The notes: generated by a model from the sequence alone, not told the origin. Positions 27,283 through 38,623 are shown, numbered from the stretch's first letter. The stretch is DNA of 64,000 nucleotides from Lachnoclostridium sp. UBA5890 (GCA_002431395.1 DJEU01000065.1:1-64000), one strand, 5' to 3'. Numbers and translations are program-made.

Positions 27283-28088
27283 AAGGATTCACCTCCCAGT
27301 TCCTGCATTGCCTGTTCGTAAGCTTCTCCCTGTGGATCACGGTAATGCCACAAAAGAGTATCTTCCATAAAGGAAACCCCTTTTCCTTTTATCGTATTGG
27401 CAACGATCACATTTGGTTTTTCTTCCGACAAGCGCGAGAAAGCATCTCTCAACTGATCATGATCATTTCCATCCTTTACGTCAATGACATTCCAGCCAAA
27501 TGCTTCCCAGCGGCGTGGCAGATCCGTAAAAGCGATAACATCTTCGCATCTTCCTAAAGCCTGCCATTTGTTATGATCAATAATGACTGTAAAATTTCCC
27601 AGTTTCTGTTTGTTTGCCAGCAGTGCCATTTCCCAGATTTCTCCCTCTTCACACTCACCGTCTCCGATAATTGCAAAGACGCGGCTCGGACTGCCATTCC
27701 GTTTGAGCGCAATTGCCATACCACACGCCATACCAGCTCCATGTCCGAGACTTCCGGTAGAAACTTCGACTCCCGGCACCCCTTTACTGGATACATGGCC
27801 GGAATACACACTGCCGTCTGTATAATATTTTCTCAATTCCGAACGATCAAAAAAACCGCATTCTGCAAGCGCAGTATAAATGGCTACACCTGCATGTCCT
27901 TTACTAAGCACAAGACGGTCTCTTGTCTCCATTTTCGGATTTTTACAATCATAATTCATCACATCATGATAAAGCACTGCCACAATATCAATAACAGACA
28001 ATACGGCACCAATATGTGCCGCATGACTGTTATGAATCATCTGAACAGTGTCTTTTCGCATTGCTAAAGCAAGTTCTTCACTGGTCAT
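27279..28088 (-). CDS. Transketolase-like N-terminal subunit
   Basis: 269-aa alpha-type subunit that binds thiamine diphosphate: LSKGHAGVAIY, STGSLGHGAGMACGMA and the cofactor motif GDGECEEGEIWEMALLANKQKL. It holds the donor-site histidines but not the catalytic glutamate, which is in the partner. It overlaps the partner start by 4 nt. With RfbF, RfbG and RfbH directly upstream, the complex may transfer a two-carbon unit to the C4 keto group of a CDP-3,6-dideoxyhexose; that role is inference. Confidence 0.87.
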   Translation of the reverse strand: MTSEELALAMRKDTVQMIHNSHAAHIGAVLSVIDIVAVLYHDVMNYDCKNPKMETRDRLVLSKGHAGVAIYTALAECGFFDRSELRKYYTDGSVYSGHVSSKGVPGVEVSTGSLGHGAGMACGMAIALKRNGSPSRVFAIIGDGECEEGEIWEMALLANKQKLGNFTVIIDHNKWQALGRCEDVIAFTDLPRRWEAFGWNVIDVKDGNDHDQLRDAFSRLSEEKPNVIVANTIKGKGVSFMEDTLLWHYRDPQGEAYEQAMQELGGESL

Positions 28089-28105
28089 CTGCTTCTTCCT
28101 TCCTT

Positions 28106-29443
28106 TTATTGTAAAGCTTCTTTGATCACTTTTGCCATATAATCAATCTTTTCATCGGTCATACCCGGATATACACCAAGCCAGAATGTATCTTTCATGA
28201 TACGGTCTGTCACAGCAAGATCTCCGACTACACGGTATCCTTTTCCGGATGCACGCATTTCATCAAAGCAAGGCTGTTTTACAATATTTCCGGCAAAAAG
28301 CATACGGGTCTGTACGCCATGATTTTCAATATACTGAACCAATTTATTCTTATCTACGCCCTCGCGGCAGGTAAGAAGGAATCCAAACCAGCTTGGTTTT
28401 GAATTTGGACATGGTTCCGGAAGAATGAGTTTGTCTTCCACTTCTTCCAAAGCAGCACGAAGACGGTCAAAGTTGTGTCTTCTCTTTTCTACAAATGTAG
28501 GGAACTTAGCAAGCTGAGCACATCCTACTGCAGCCTGCATATCGGTTGCTTTCAAATTGTATCCAAAATGAGAATATACGTATTTGTGGTCATATCCAAG
28601 TGGAAGTTCTCCATACTGCTTGTCGAAACGATGTCCGCACAAGTTGTCTCTTCCGGATGGACATACGCAGTCTCTTCCCCAGTCTCTCAAAGAGCGGACT
28701 GCTTTATGGATCAATGGATTGTCGGTATAAACCGCACCACCTTCCCCCATTGTCATGTGGTGTGGCGGATAGAAACTGGAAGTACCGATGTCACCGATCG
28801 TACCGGTGAATTTTTCTTCACCGTTGATCGTATATTTGGATCCCAGTGCGTCACAGTTATCTTCTACAAGCCATAAATTATGTTTGTCACAAAATTCTTT
28901 GATTGCTCCAAGATCCCATGGATTTCCCAATGTATGAGCGATCATGATTGCTTTGGTCTTATCGGAAAGGGCCTCTTCCAGCATAGACGCATCCATATTG
29001 TACTGTGGGATTGTCATATCAACAAATACCGGAACCGCACCATACTGAATGATCGGCGCAATTGTTGTAGGGAATCCGGCAGCTACGGTGATTACTTCGT
29101 CTCCCGGCATAATACGGCGGTCTCCCATCAGTGGAGAAGTCAGTGCCATAAATGCGAGCAGGTTTGCGGAAGAACCGGAGTTTACCAAAGAACAGTATTT
29201 AATTCCAAGGTACTCTGCAAATTCCTTTTCAAACTGATCGGTATATCTTCCGGAAGTAAGCCAGAACTCGAGGGAACTGTCTACCAGATTTACCATCTCT
29301 TCATGTCCATAATAACGGGAAGCATATGGAATACGGTCACCTTCTTTAAAAGGTTTTTCCTGATTGTGGTATTTGTCACAATACTCTTTTACCATCTCCA
29401 AAATACTTTCTCTTGCCTGTTTTTCATTCTGATTTTCAAACAT
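28106..29443 (-). CDS. rfbH: CDP-4-keto-6-deoxy-D-glucose 3-dehydrase (E1, RfbH)
   Basis: 445-aa PMP-dependent iron-sulfur dehydrase that removes the C3 hydroxyl of CDP-4-keto-6-deoxyglucose. The aspartate-aminotransferase fold has His228 where aminotransferases have the cofactor lysine (PPHHMTMGEGG), the hallmark of E1. Cys259, Cys261 and Cys269 (DCVCPSGRDNLC) with an upstream Cys (197) match the [2Fe-2S] ligand pattern. The partner E3 reductase is not encoded in this window. AAAGGA precedes the ATG. Confidence 0.94.
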   Translation of the reverse strand: MFENQNEKQARESILEMVKEYCDKYHNQEKPFKEGDRIPYASRYYGHEEMVNLVDSSLEFWLTSGRYTDQFEKEFAEYLGIKYCSLVNSGSSANLLAFMALTSPLMGDRRIMPGDEVITVAAGFPTTIAPIIQYGAVPVFVDMTIPQYNMDASMLEEALSDKTKAIMIAHTLGNPWDLGAIKEFCDKHNLWLVEDNCDALGSKYTINGEEKFTGTIGDIGTSSFYPPHHMTMGEGGAVYTDNPLIHKAVRSLRDWGRDCVCPSGRDNLCGHRFDKQYGELPLGYDHKYVYSHFGYNLKATDMQAAVGCAQLAKFPTFVEKRRHNFDRLRAALEEVEDKLILPEPCPNSKPSWFGFLLTCREGVDKNKLVQYIENHGVQTRMLFAGNIVKQPCFDEMRASGKGYRVVGDLAVTDRIMKDTFWLGVYPGMTDEKIDYMAKVIKEALQ

Positions 29444-29473
29444 AATATTAATCCTTTCTGATTTTAGTAATTA

Positions 29474-30523
29474 TTATCGATTTAAAAATTCTTTGATCTG
29501 CTTGTCCATAATGTCTGCCACACTTTCGCCGGCAAAATATACTTTTGTCCATTCTACCGTCTTATCCAAAGCTTCCGATACGGTCCAGCGTGGTTTCCAT
29601 CCAAATGTTGTCTTTAATTTTGAGCAGTCCAGTTTCAGGAAGTTTGCCTCATGAGGACCTCCATCATACTGATTGACCCATTTCATGCCTTCGCCCCATT
29701 TTTCCACAAACAGGTCGACCAGATCACCGGTTGTCACGCAGTCTGTCTCATCCGGTCCTACATTGTAATATCCCTGGTATTTAGCATCCTCATACTGCTC
29801 TTTGGCAATCATCAGATACGCAATGACCGGCTCCAAAACGTGCTGGTAAGGACGCGTGGAAAATGGATTACGGATCACGATATCTTTCTTTTCTTTTGCC
29901 GCACGCACGCAATCCGGAATAATACGGTCGTTGGCAAAATCACCGCCGCCGATGACATTACCCGCTCTCGCTGTCGATACCGCAACACCGGTTTCATTGA
30001 AAAATGAATTTTTGTAACTATGTGTTACCAATTCGGAACAGGATTTACTGTTAGAATATGGATCGTAGCCATCCAGCGGCTCATTTTCACGATATCCCCA
30101 TTCCCATTCTTTATTTTCATATACCTTATCCGTTGTGACATTGAGAAAACTCTTTACACACGGATTCTGGCGTACGCATTCGCAAATATTTACAGTTCCC
30201 ATCACATTGGTCTCATATGTGTAAACCGGATCCTTATAAGAATCTCGTACAATCGGCTGTGCAGCAAGGTGAATTACGATCTCCGGCTGCACTTCTCGAA
30301 AGACATTGGATAATTTTTCCAAGTCCCGGATATCTCCGATCACGGAATTCATCTTATCCTCAATCTCTGCCATAGAAAACAGATTGGGATCCGTCGGCGG
30401 CTCGAGGGAATATCCTGTCACCTCTGCACCTGCCTGAATCAATGTACGGCACATCCAGCTTCCTTTAAAACCGGTATGTCCAGTAATAAGTACTTTTTTC
30501 CCTTTATAAAATGTCAAATCCAT
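29474..30523 (-). CDS. rfbG: CDP-glucose 4,6-dehydratase
   Basis: Converts CDP-D-glucose to CDP-4-keto-6-deoxy-D-glucose with tightly bound NAD. 349-aa extended short-chain dehydrogenase: GHTGFKGSWM dinucleotide motif, HLAAQPIVRDSY, NVTTDKVYENKEW (catalytic Thr-Asp-Lys), and active-site PYSNSKSCSE, followed by ARAGNVIGGGDFA. GGAGGAAG precedes the ATG. It lies between rfbF and rfbH as in classical dideoxyhexose clusters. Confidence 0.95.
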   Translation of the reverse strand: MDLTFYKGKKVLITGHTGFKGSWMCRTLIQAGAEVTGYSLEPPTDPNLFSMAEIEDKMNSVIGDIRDLEKLSNVFREVQPEIVIHLAAQPIVRDSYKDPVYTYETNVMGTVNICECVRQNPCVKSFLNVTTDKVYENKEWEWGYRENEPLDGYDPYSNSKSCSELVTHSYKNSFFNETGVAVSTARAGNVIGGGDFANDRIIPDCVRAAKEKKDIVIRNPFSTRPYQHVLEPVIAYLMIAKEQYEDAKYQGYYNVGPDETDCVTTGDLVDLFVEKWGEGMKWVNQYDGGPHEANFLKLDCSKLKTTFGWKPRWTVSEALDKTVEWTKVYFAGESVADIMDKQIKEFLNR

Positions 30524-30547
30524 CGCGGTCTTCCTCCATTTTTTCGA

Positions 30548-31327
30548 TTAGTCTTCCCAGACTTTCCAAGGTGCTTTTCCGGAAGCCCAAAGTTCTTCCA
30601 GTTTTTCTTTTTCACGCTTGGTGTCCATACACTGCCAGAAGCCATCATGTTTATAAGCTTTGAGCTCGCCCATCTTGGCAACTTTTTCCAACGGTTCTTT
30701 TTCAAATACGGTAGAATCGCCTTCGATCAGATCAAAAATTCCCGGCTCCAATACCATATAACCCGCATTGATACGGCTTCCATCCATTTTTGATTTTTCA
30801 CGGAAATTCTCGATAAATCCATCTTCCGTAATATCCAGCACACCAAATCTCTGTTCCACATTAATCGCAGTCAATGTAGCCATTTTTCCATGTGCCTTAT
30901 GGAATTCAAGCAATTTTGCAATATCTACATCCGAAACTCCGTCACCATATGTAAGCATAAATGTCTCATCACCTACATATTTCTGAACACGTTTCACGCG
31001 GCCGCCCGTCATCGTATCCAGACCGGTATCCACCAAGGTTACTTTCCATGGTTCTGCCACATTATTATGAACAGTCATTTTATTCCCATCGGTAAAATCA
31101 AAGGTAATATCACTATTGTGCAGATAATAGTCATTAAAGTATTCTTTAATAATGTGCTGTTTATATCCGCAGCAAATGATAAACTCATTAATCCCATAGT
31201 GTGAGTATTCTTTCATAATGTGCCACAAAATTGGTTTCTCCCCGATTTCAATCATCGGTTTCGGTTTCAAATGGCTTTCCTCACTAATTCTTGTTCCATA
31301 TCCTCCTGCTAAAATAACTGCTTTCAT
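30548..31327 (-). CDS. rfbF: Glucose-1-phosphate cytidylyltransferase
   Basis: Forms CDP-glucose from CTP and glucose 1-phosphate, the first step of the CDP-dideoxyhexose route. 259 aa. N-terminal signature AVILAGGYGTRISEE, then KPMIEIGEKPILWHIM, YGDGVSDVD (metal site) and GFWQCMDTKREKE near the C-terminus, all characteristic of RfbF. AAAGGAGA precedes the ATG. Substrate may come from the phosphohexomutase at 13532. Confidence 0.95.
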   Translation of the reverse strand: MKAVILAGGYGTRISEESHLKPKPMIEIGEKPILWHIMKEYSHYGINEFIICCGYKQHIIKEYFNDYYLHNSDITFDFTDGNKMTVHNNVAEPWKVTLVDTGLDTMTGGRVKRVQKYVGDETFMLTYGDGVSDVDIAKLLEFHKAHGKMATLTAINVEQRFGVLDITEDGFIENFREKSKMDGSRINAGYMVLEPGIFDLIEGDSTVFEKEPLEKVAKMGELKAYKHDGFWQCMDTKREKEKLEELWASGKAPWKVWED

Positions 31328-31366
31328 TTTTCTCTCCTTTTCCGCGTTGATGTACGCATATATTAC

Positions 31367-33124
31367 TTAAAATTCATAAAAATATAAATTTCCATTTGCA
31401 CTGTTGATCGGTTCACAATCAAGTTCTGCTTTTAGCGATGCATCCAGAGAAGCAAAACTCTCCTCATCATAAGCACGCTTGTCCACATAAATTCCAGCAA
31501 ATCTTTTTTTCTTCAATTCCTCTATCATCTGTTTTACCGGCATTCCTGCGGTCTGCTGATACCAAAGATCGCCCTCGCGTCCCTTGCTGCCACCGTAACT
31601 CCACCGTAATTGCTTGGAATACATAAATCCAATAAACAAATGATAATCCTGCATTTGATTCACTGGACCTCCTTCCGGATACGGATGATACGGAAGCTGA
31701 AAAATCATAGATTTTTCTGGTACGCTTGCTTCTATCTTTTCTATAAACTGGCTGTCCGAATTCTTTTCTTCTTGCAATTGCGCCGCTGCTCCTGTCACAC
31801 TCGCAGGAATCTGGTCATACAAACTAAATATTGCTAGTGCGCAAAAAAGGACTTCACAAATCGGCTTCCATATTTTAGAATACTTATTCTGTTTTTTCAT
31901 CCATCGTGTCATTAATATCCCCAATGTCGAAAGTGACATAAAGGCGATAAAAATAGAAATACGGTTAGTTCCGCGCACAAGGCTGGTTACAAAATTGGCA
32001 AAAATTCCACCAAAACCGCCCATTGTAGCAAAAAGAACTGCAAATACATTTAACTCCACAAACAAGGCAAGCGGCTCTCTTCTTCTGGCATTTTCCCGTC
32101 TACGCATCAAGCCAATAATCAACGCCAAAAAACCAATGCCCGCCATAATACCAAGATATGAAGTTATTGACTCCGTCTTGATAAATGTCTGATAATACTC
32201 CTGATTATATTCCTGTAACTTTTGTATTCCATAATCTTTATACGGAATCAACAACTGTACAATCTTCAATGCATACAATTCGGAATCCGCAAGTGAACGT
32301 TCCGTAAGATTAGCTCCATTTTGAATTTGGTATATGATACACGGAATCAATGCAATTACCATAAACAAAACATTTGAAACCACCATGCGGATCATTTGAA
32401 ATACTGCTTTCCAGCTACGATGCTTCATCGCCTTGGAAATTCCAGTGATAGCAAGAAACATACAAGTGAAAAATGTGTAATATCCAATTCCATTGTTTGC
32501 AATCATGAAAAAGAAAAGTAATACAAGATAGTTTTTCTTATATTTAAAGAATCCTTTTCCAAATTCAAACAATTTATCATCTTTCCACAGCCATACACAG
32601 ATTAAAATTGACAATGGCACAAATTCATACGAGCTTAAGCAAAAATGACTTACCAGCCGCATAAAATGATAATACATAAAATCAAAAAGCAAAGCTCCGA
32701 TCACTGCAAAATCCTGCCGAATCCCCAGCTGTCTCATCACAAAATAAGATATCAATGCAATTAAAAAGAACAAAAATATAATGGTCATATTTACAATCGT
32801 AACCGGATCCTGGGAAAACAGTCCAAAAAATTTCAGGAACAATACATCTGCATTCATTAAAGAATCCGGCATAAAATCATAGTATTCTGCTCCATATGGG
32901 GCACCTAGCCGCTCCGTCTCATAAATCCATGTACTTTGACTATCCGAAACCACTTTCGCATGCTTATAAGCAGTTCCGAAATCATCTCCGCCTTGGTAAG
33001 CAATAGGCATAGAGACGTCATAATTTTTAAAATCGAAAGAAATCGCCAATGTAGCATATACTAACAGCATTAATACTGCCACAGCGACAAATTCCCATTT
33101 GTACTTTTTCAGTACGTTTTTCAT
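31367..33124 (-). CDS. Polytopic membrane protein (GT-C/YfhO-like)
   Basis: 585 aa with 11-12 hydrophobic segments in the first 430 residues and a soluble C-terminal region of about 140 residues. The first exterior loop contains YQGGDDFGTAYKHAK and ETERLGAPYGAEYYDFMPDS, similar in style to membrane glycosyltransferases that act on lipid-linked sugars. I cannot assign a defined family. It is the first gene after the internal promoter at 33178-33206 and leads the rfbFGH operon. Confidence 0.7.
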   Translation of the reverse strand: MKNVLKKYKWEFVAVAVLMLLVYATLAISFDFKNYDVSMPIAYQGGDDFGTAYKHAKVVSDSQSTWIYETERLGAPYGAEYYDFMPDSLMNADVLFLKFFGLFSQDPVTIVNMTIIFLFFLIALISYFVMRQLGIRQDFAVIGALLFDFMYYHFMRLVSHFCLSSYEFVPLSILICVWLWKDDKLFEFGKGFFKYKKNYLVLLFFFMIANNGIGYYTFFTCMFLAITGISKAMKHRSWKAVFQMIRMVVSNVLFMVIALIPCIIYQIQNGANLTERSLADSELYALKIVQLLIPYKDYGIQKLQEYNQEYYQTFIKTESITSYLGIMAGIGFLALIIGLMRRRENARRREPLALFVELNVFAVLFATMGGFGGIFANFVTSLVRGTNRISIFIAFMSLSTLGILMTRWMKKQNKYSKIWKPICEVLFCALAIFSLYDQIPASVTGAAAQLQEEKNSDSQFIEKIEASVPEKSMIFQLPYHPYPEGGPVNQMQDYHLFIGFMYSKQLRWSYGGSKGREGDLWYQQTAGMPVKQMIEELKKKRFAGIYVDKRAYDEESFASLDASLKAELDCEPINSANGNLYFYEF

Positions 33125-33177
33125 CGTGGTGTTACCACCTTTCCCTTTTACTGCCTAAAAAAGGCATATCTTATATA

Positions 33178-33206
33178 AGTATAAAGCACTTTTTCTACCT
33201 TGTCAA
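33178..33206 (-). promoter_or_regulatory. Sigma-A-type promoter inside the polysaccharide locus
   Basis: On the minus strand TTGACA (33201-33206), a 17-bp spacer and TATACT (33178-33183). It overlaps the stop of the upstream gene and is about 55 nt before the GT-C gene, so the rfbFGH-transketolase set can be transcribed separately. Confidence 0.7.
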
Positions 33207-35290
33207 CCTCTATAAATGATGTCCAAAAGTGCCTGATACCCTTTCTCGTAAAATTCCTTTTCATAATGCACCATGAACGCGCCTGACACGCACAGATCAT
33301 CTGCGTCATAGTCTTTCGCATAATCGATCACATGGCAGTCCATCTGTTCTTCAAAGTAATCCTGCCATTTCTGCAAAAAGGCTTTTTTCTTCTTTAACGT
33401 CACCTGCTTATAGCCGCGGATTGCCTTTTTGCGGCGCTGATAATCTAAAAATTTGAGTTTTACATCCGCTTTGATGAAAATGATCTGCTTTCCATAACGG
33501 CGTTTCAAAAACTCGATAAACGTATCAAAACGCGCTTTGATCTCCTCATCACTCAGCACATCCTCTACGGTTGTCAGCTCACAGTCGTCTTTGATCTCTT
33601 TATAAAAACCAAGTCCACGTACTTCGCTGTCCGCCGTAAGATAGCCGCCCCGGTATTTTACGACATCACAGATCAGGTCATAAAAATCAAGAAGCAGCCA
33701 CTTGGAACCGGTCGTTTCCAACTGTCCAGGCAGGTCCTTGTGGAACGCACTCTTGATATATCCGACACGCCAATTGCTGTTTTCAAACAATGACAGATCC
33801 TCAAATTTCGCATCGTCATAAGGGATCGGTTCATCAAAGGCAAACAAAAAACTATTGCGGTATGCATATTTTCCGATCTTAAACCGGCCGGTATCTTCAT
33901 TCAGGATCTCACGGGTAATACAGGAGCCCCAAAGATCCACCTGAACCGGCTCATAAAAAGCATTGAGCGCACGGATTGATGCCAGCTGCTTGTCCACTTC
34001 CAGTTCTTTATGATAGCACTCTTTTATGCGGTCGTGTTCAAAATCTTCTTCGGCTGCCGCAAACAATATCTTTTTCACTTCTTTGCTTTTTCCGGCATCC
34101 AGCGCACGCATCATGGCATCAAAAGTTCCGGCATGCACTTCATTAATATAAATTTCGCCTTCCAGCCAGCCTCGTTTCTCCAGTTCTTTCTTAACAAGTT
34201 CCGTATAGGCTTTGACAATCTTCATCTTATACTCGTAGATAGTTTCATACTGCACGCCTTCGCGGAATAAATCGCCTTCTTCCACGGCCTGTACCACTTT
34301 CAAGCAGGTGCGGAGTCCTTCGGAAAAACGGAAGTCATATTTGTCAAGGATCTCTTGTATACTCGCATACCCTTCCTGCTGTATTTTTACAATATCATAC
34401 TCAAATTCTACCAAAACCGGGCGTCCCAAACTCAGGATCAGATGGTCGATAAATTTGCTGTCATCCATAAAAAGGGCGGTGTTATTTTTGGCAAACAGAT
34501 TATCATAATATTTGATAAAACGCCCAAAACGGATATAAAATTCATCTTCCGTAAACACCCGTTTTTCCGGCTGATAGCGGATAATATAAGAAACCAGCCG
34601 TCTGGCATGATGATAAAATGGCTTCTCATAAGAAGACATGGTATATCCCTTTTTGTGATTAAAGTCCAAAAAGTAATGGGAATAAATGTCAATCACATAC
34701 GGATCCGTTTTTTCTACAAAATAGTCTTCCAATTCTTTGATGCGGCGGTTGTATGCTTTGCTGCTCTTCTTTTGCACTTTCCGCACATGGGTATGGGTTG
34801 CAAACCACTTCGGGCATCTGGATTTGATAAGGATAATGTGATCTTTGTCAAAATATTTTGAAATCAGCTCCAGATAACGGTCCATATAGGGTTTCCAATC
34901 AAAATTCCGGTCACGCATCACATCAATCTCTTCCATCTCGTCCTGATGCTCTGCATAAAAACGGCTTTCTTCGAATTTTGGGTTTTTCGTAAACACCTGG
35001 TCTTTCCACACACACAGGCGGTGTCCCGCCGTATAACACATATCTACCACAAGAAAATCTGCCGGGTCTTCTTCCAATGCGGTTTTCAACCGTTTTTCCA
35101 GATCCATCGTCAAAAGCGGCGATACCGGTTCATCTACCGTAACGGTTGCTCCGTCCGGGTTTCCCACCAAAGACAAAAGGGAGATCCAGCAGCTGTCATT
35201 ATATACTTTATATCTTTCTTTTAACTCCATATCATTGATATAAGAGGAACCATTCAAACGTATAATTGGCATTTCCATGATATTTTTCAT
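33203..35290 (-). CDS. Polysaccharide-locus protein with tandem DUF6270-like domains
   Basis: 695 aa, no membrane segment. The C-terminal part (from about residue 452, QVDLWGSCITREIL) resembles DUF6270, an SGNH-like domain common in capsule and teichoic-acid loci. The N-terminal part repeats the same plan: ISLLSLVGNP ... DFLVVDMCY ... DPYVIDIYSHYF ... HHARRLVSYII parallels KWLLLDFYD ... DCHVIDYAKDYD ... KGYQALLDII. This suggests internal duplication. The start is uncertain; ATG at 35290 is given, others lie at 35278 and 35272. First gene of the locus. Acyl- or phospho-transfer is possible but unproven. Confidence 0.68.
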   Translation of the reverse strand: MKNIMEMPIIRLNGSSYINDMELKERYKVYNDSCWISLLSLVGNPDGATVTVDEPVSPLLTMDLEKRLKTALEEDPADFLVVDMCYTAGHRLCVWKDQVFTKNPKFEESRFYAEHQDEMEEIDVMRDRNFDWKPYMDRYLELISKYFDKDHIILIKSRCPKWFATHTHVRKVQKKSSKAYNRRIKELEDYFVEKTDPYVIDIYSHYFLDFNHKKGYTMSSYEKPFYHHARRLVSYIIRYQPEKRVFTEDEFYIRFGRFIKYYDNLFAKNNTALFMDDSKFIDHLILSLGRPVLVEFEYDIVKIQQEGYASIQEILDKYDFRFSEGLRTCLKVVQAVEEGDLFREGVQYETIYEYKMKIVKAYTELVKKELEKRGWLEGEIYINEVHAGTFDAMMRALDAGKSKEVKKILFAAAEEDFEHDRIKECYHKELEVDKQLASIRALNAFYEPVQVDLWGSCITREILNEDTGRFKIGKYAYRNSFLFAFDEPIPYDDAKFEDLSLFENSNWRVGYIKSAFHKDLPGQLETTGSKWLLLDFYDLICDVVKYRGGYLTADSEVRGLGFYKEIKDDCELTTVEDVLSDEEIKARFDTFIEFLKRRYGKQIIFIKADVKLKFLDYQRRKKAIRGYKQVTLKKKKAFLQKWQDYFEEQMDCHVIDYAKDYDADDLCVSGAFMVHYEKEFYEKGYQALLDIIYRG

Positions 35291-35318
35291 TCTCCATTCT
35301 CAAGGTATAATTGACATA

Positions 35319-35347
35319 ATTATAACACATCTTTGACACGATGTAAA
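35319..35347 (-). promoter_or_regulatory. Sigma-A-type promoter of the surface-polymer locus
   Basis: Minus strand TTTACA (35342-35347), 17-bp spacer, perfect TATAAT (35319-35324). It lies just upstream of the DUF6270-like gene, in the divergent gap with the S8 protease, and is the best candidate for the locus's leading promoter. Confidence 0.75.
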
Positions 35348-35354
35348 CAGCAGT

Positions 35355-35383
35355 CACATCTTTCTTGTCCTTCCCATATGCTA
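35355..35383 (+). promoter_or_regulatory. Possible SigK-type promoter before S8 protease
   Basis: CACA (35355-35358), 16-bp spacer, CATATGCTA (35375-35383). This fits the Bacillus SigK consensus (mACm and CATAnnnTA) exactly and lies 30 nt before the ATG. Few bases are fixed in this consensus, so chance is possible. Confidence 0.4.
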
Positions 35384-35412
35384 AAACAAAAGGGTAAAAG
35401 GCGGGATTTCGT

Positions 35413-36285
35413 ATGAATCGTGTCCGTGAAATCGTCAAAGCCTCTTATGCACATGGGGCGCATATCTATGGGGCAGGGAGCTGTATCGCAATACTTGACA
35501 GCGGAATCGCCCCACATCCGGACTTTAGCGGGCGCATCATCGGATGGCATGATGTCCTTTCTTCCACCCGCCAGCCTTATGATGACTACGGCCACGGAAC
35601 CCACGTCGCCGGGATTGCCGCCGGAAGCGGCCAGGCAAGCCGCGGATTGTACCGCGGTATCGCTCCCCGGGCGGATCTCGTCGCCGTTAAAGTGTTGAAC
35701 CGCTACGGAGAGGGGACCGTCGAAAGCATCTGCAGCGGCATCGACTGGGTTCTCCGAAACCGAATGCGTTATGGCATCAACATCGTAAATATTTCTGCGG
35801 GCACCGCCAAAGAAAAGCAATTTGATGAATCCTCGCCTCTCGTGCGGAAAGTAGAAGAACTTTGGGATGCCGGTCTGGTTGTCGTGGTTTCTGCCGGAAA
35901 CCGCGGTCCGGAAGCCGGCACGATCAGCGCTCCCGGAAACAGCCGCAAAGTCATTACGGTCGGTTATTATGGCAGAGAGGGAAATTCCGGCACCGGCCCC
36001 ACCATCCATTGCATCAAAAAGCCCGATGTCATCACGCCAGGAAGCCATATCATCAGCTGTCATCATACGAACATCGAAAAAGTTCCGTATACGAAAAAAA
36101 GCGGTACCTCCATGGCAACTCCGGTTGTCAGTGGAGGCATCGCCTTACTTTTAAGTTTACCCAAATACCGGTTTTATGAACCAAAAGAAGTCAAAATCCG
36201 GTTAAAAAACAGTTGTACCGATCTCGGTCTGCCCCACAACAAACAAGGCTGGGGACTTTTCGATCTGAAGCGGTTCCTATCCTAA
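35413..36285 (+). CDS. S8 family serine protease, subtilisin-like
   Basis: 290-aa subtilase with a complete catalytic triad: Asp29 in AILDSG, His61 in GHGTHVAG, Ser233 in SGTSMATP, and oxyanion Asn163 in SAGNRG. There is no signal peptide and no recognisable prodomain, so it is probably intracellular or acts in the mother cell or spore, like small intracellular subtilases. It is divergent from the polysaccharide locus and convergent with glgP (7 nt gap). GGCGGGAT is a modest binding site. A SigK-like promoter motif lies just upstream. Confidence 0.9.
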   Translation: MNRVREIVKASYAHGAHIYGAGSCIAILDSGIAPHPDFSGRIIGWHDVLSSTRQPYDDYGHGTHVAGIAAGSGQASRGLYRGIAPRADLVAVKVLNRYGEGTVESICSGIDWVLRNRMRYGINIVNISAGTAKEKQFDESSPLVRKVEELWDAGLVVVVSAGNRGPEAGTISAPGNSRKVITVGYYGREGNSGTGPTIHCIKKPDVITPGSHIISCHHTNIEKVPYTKKSGTSMATPVVSGGIALLLSLPKYRFYEPKEVKIRLKNSCTDLGLPHNKQGWGLFDLKRFLS

Positions 36286-36292
36286 ACACGCC

Positions 36293-38551
<2,259 letters not shown>

Positions 38552-38594
38552 GCTCTTTCCTCCACTTAAAAGCTTAGTTTATGCTCTCCTACTC

Positions 38595-38623
38595 ATCATA
38601 GCATACAAGAGGTGGCATGTCAA
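38595..38623 (-). promoter_or_regulatory. Sigma-A-type promoter of glgP
   Basis: Minus strand TTGACA (38618-38623), 17-bp spacer, TATGAT (38595-38600), about 45 nt before the glgP start. Confidence 0.7.
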
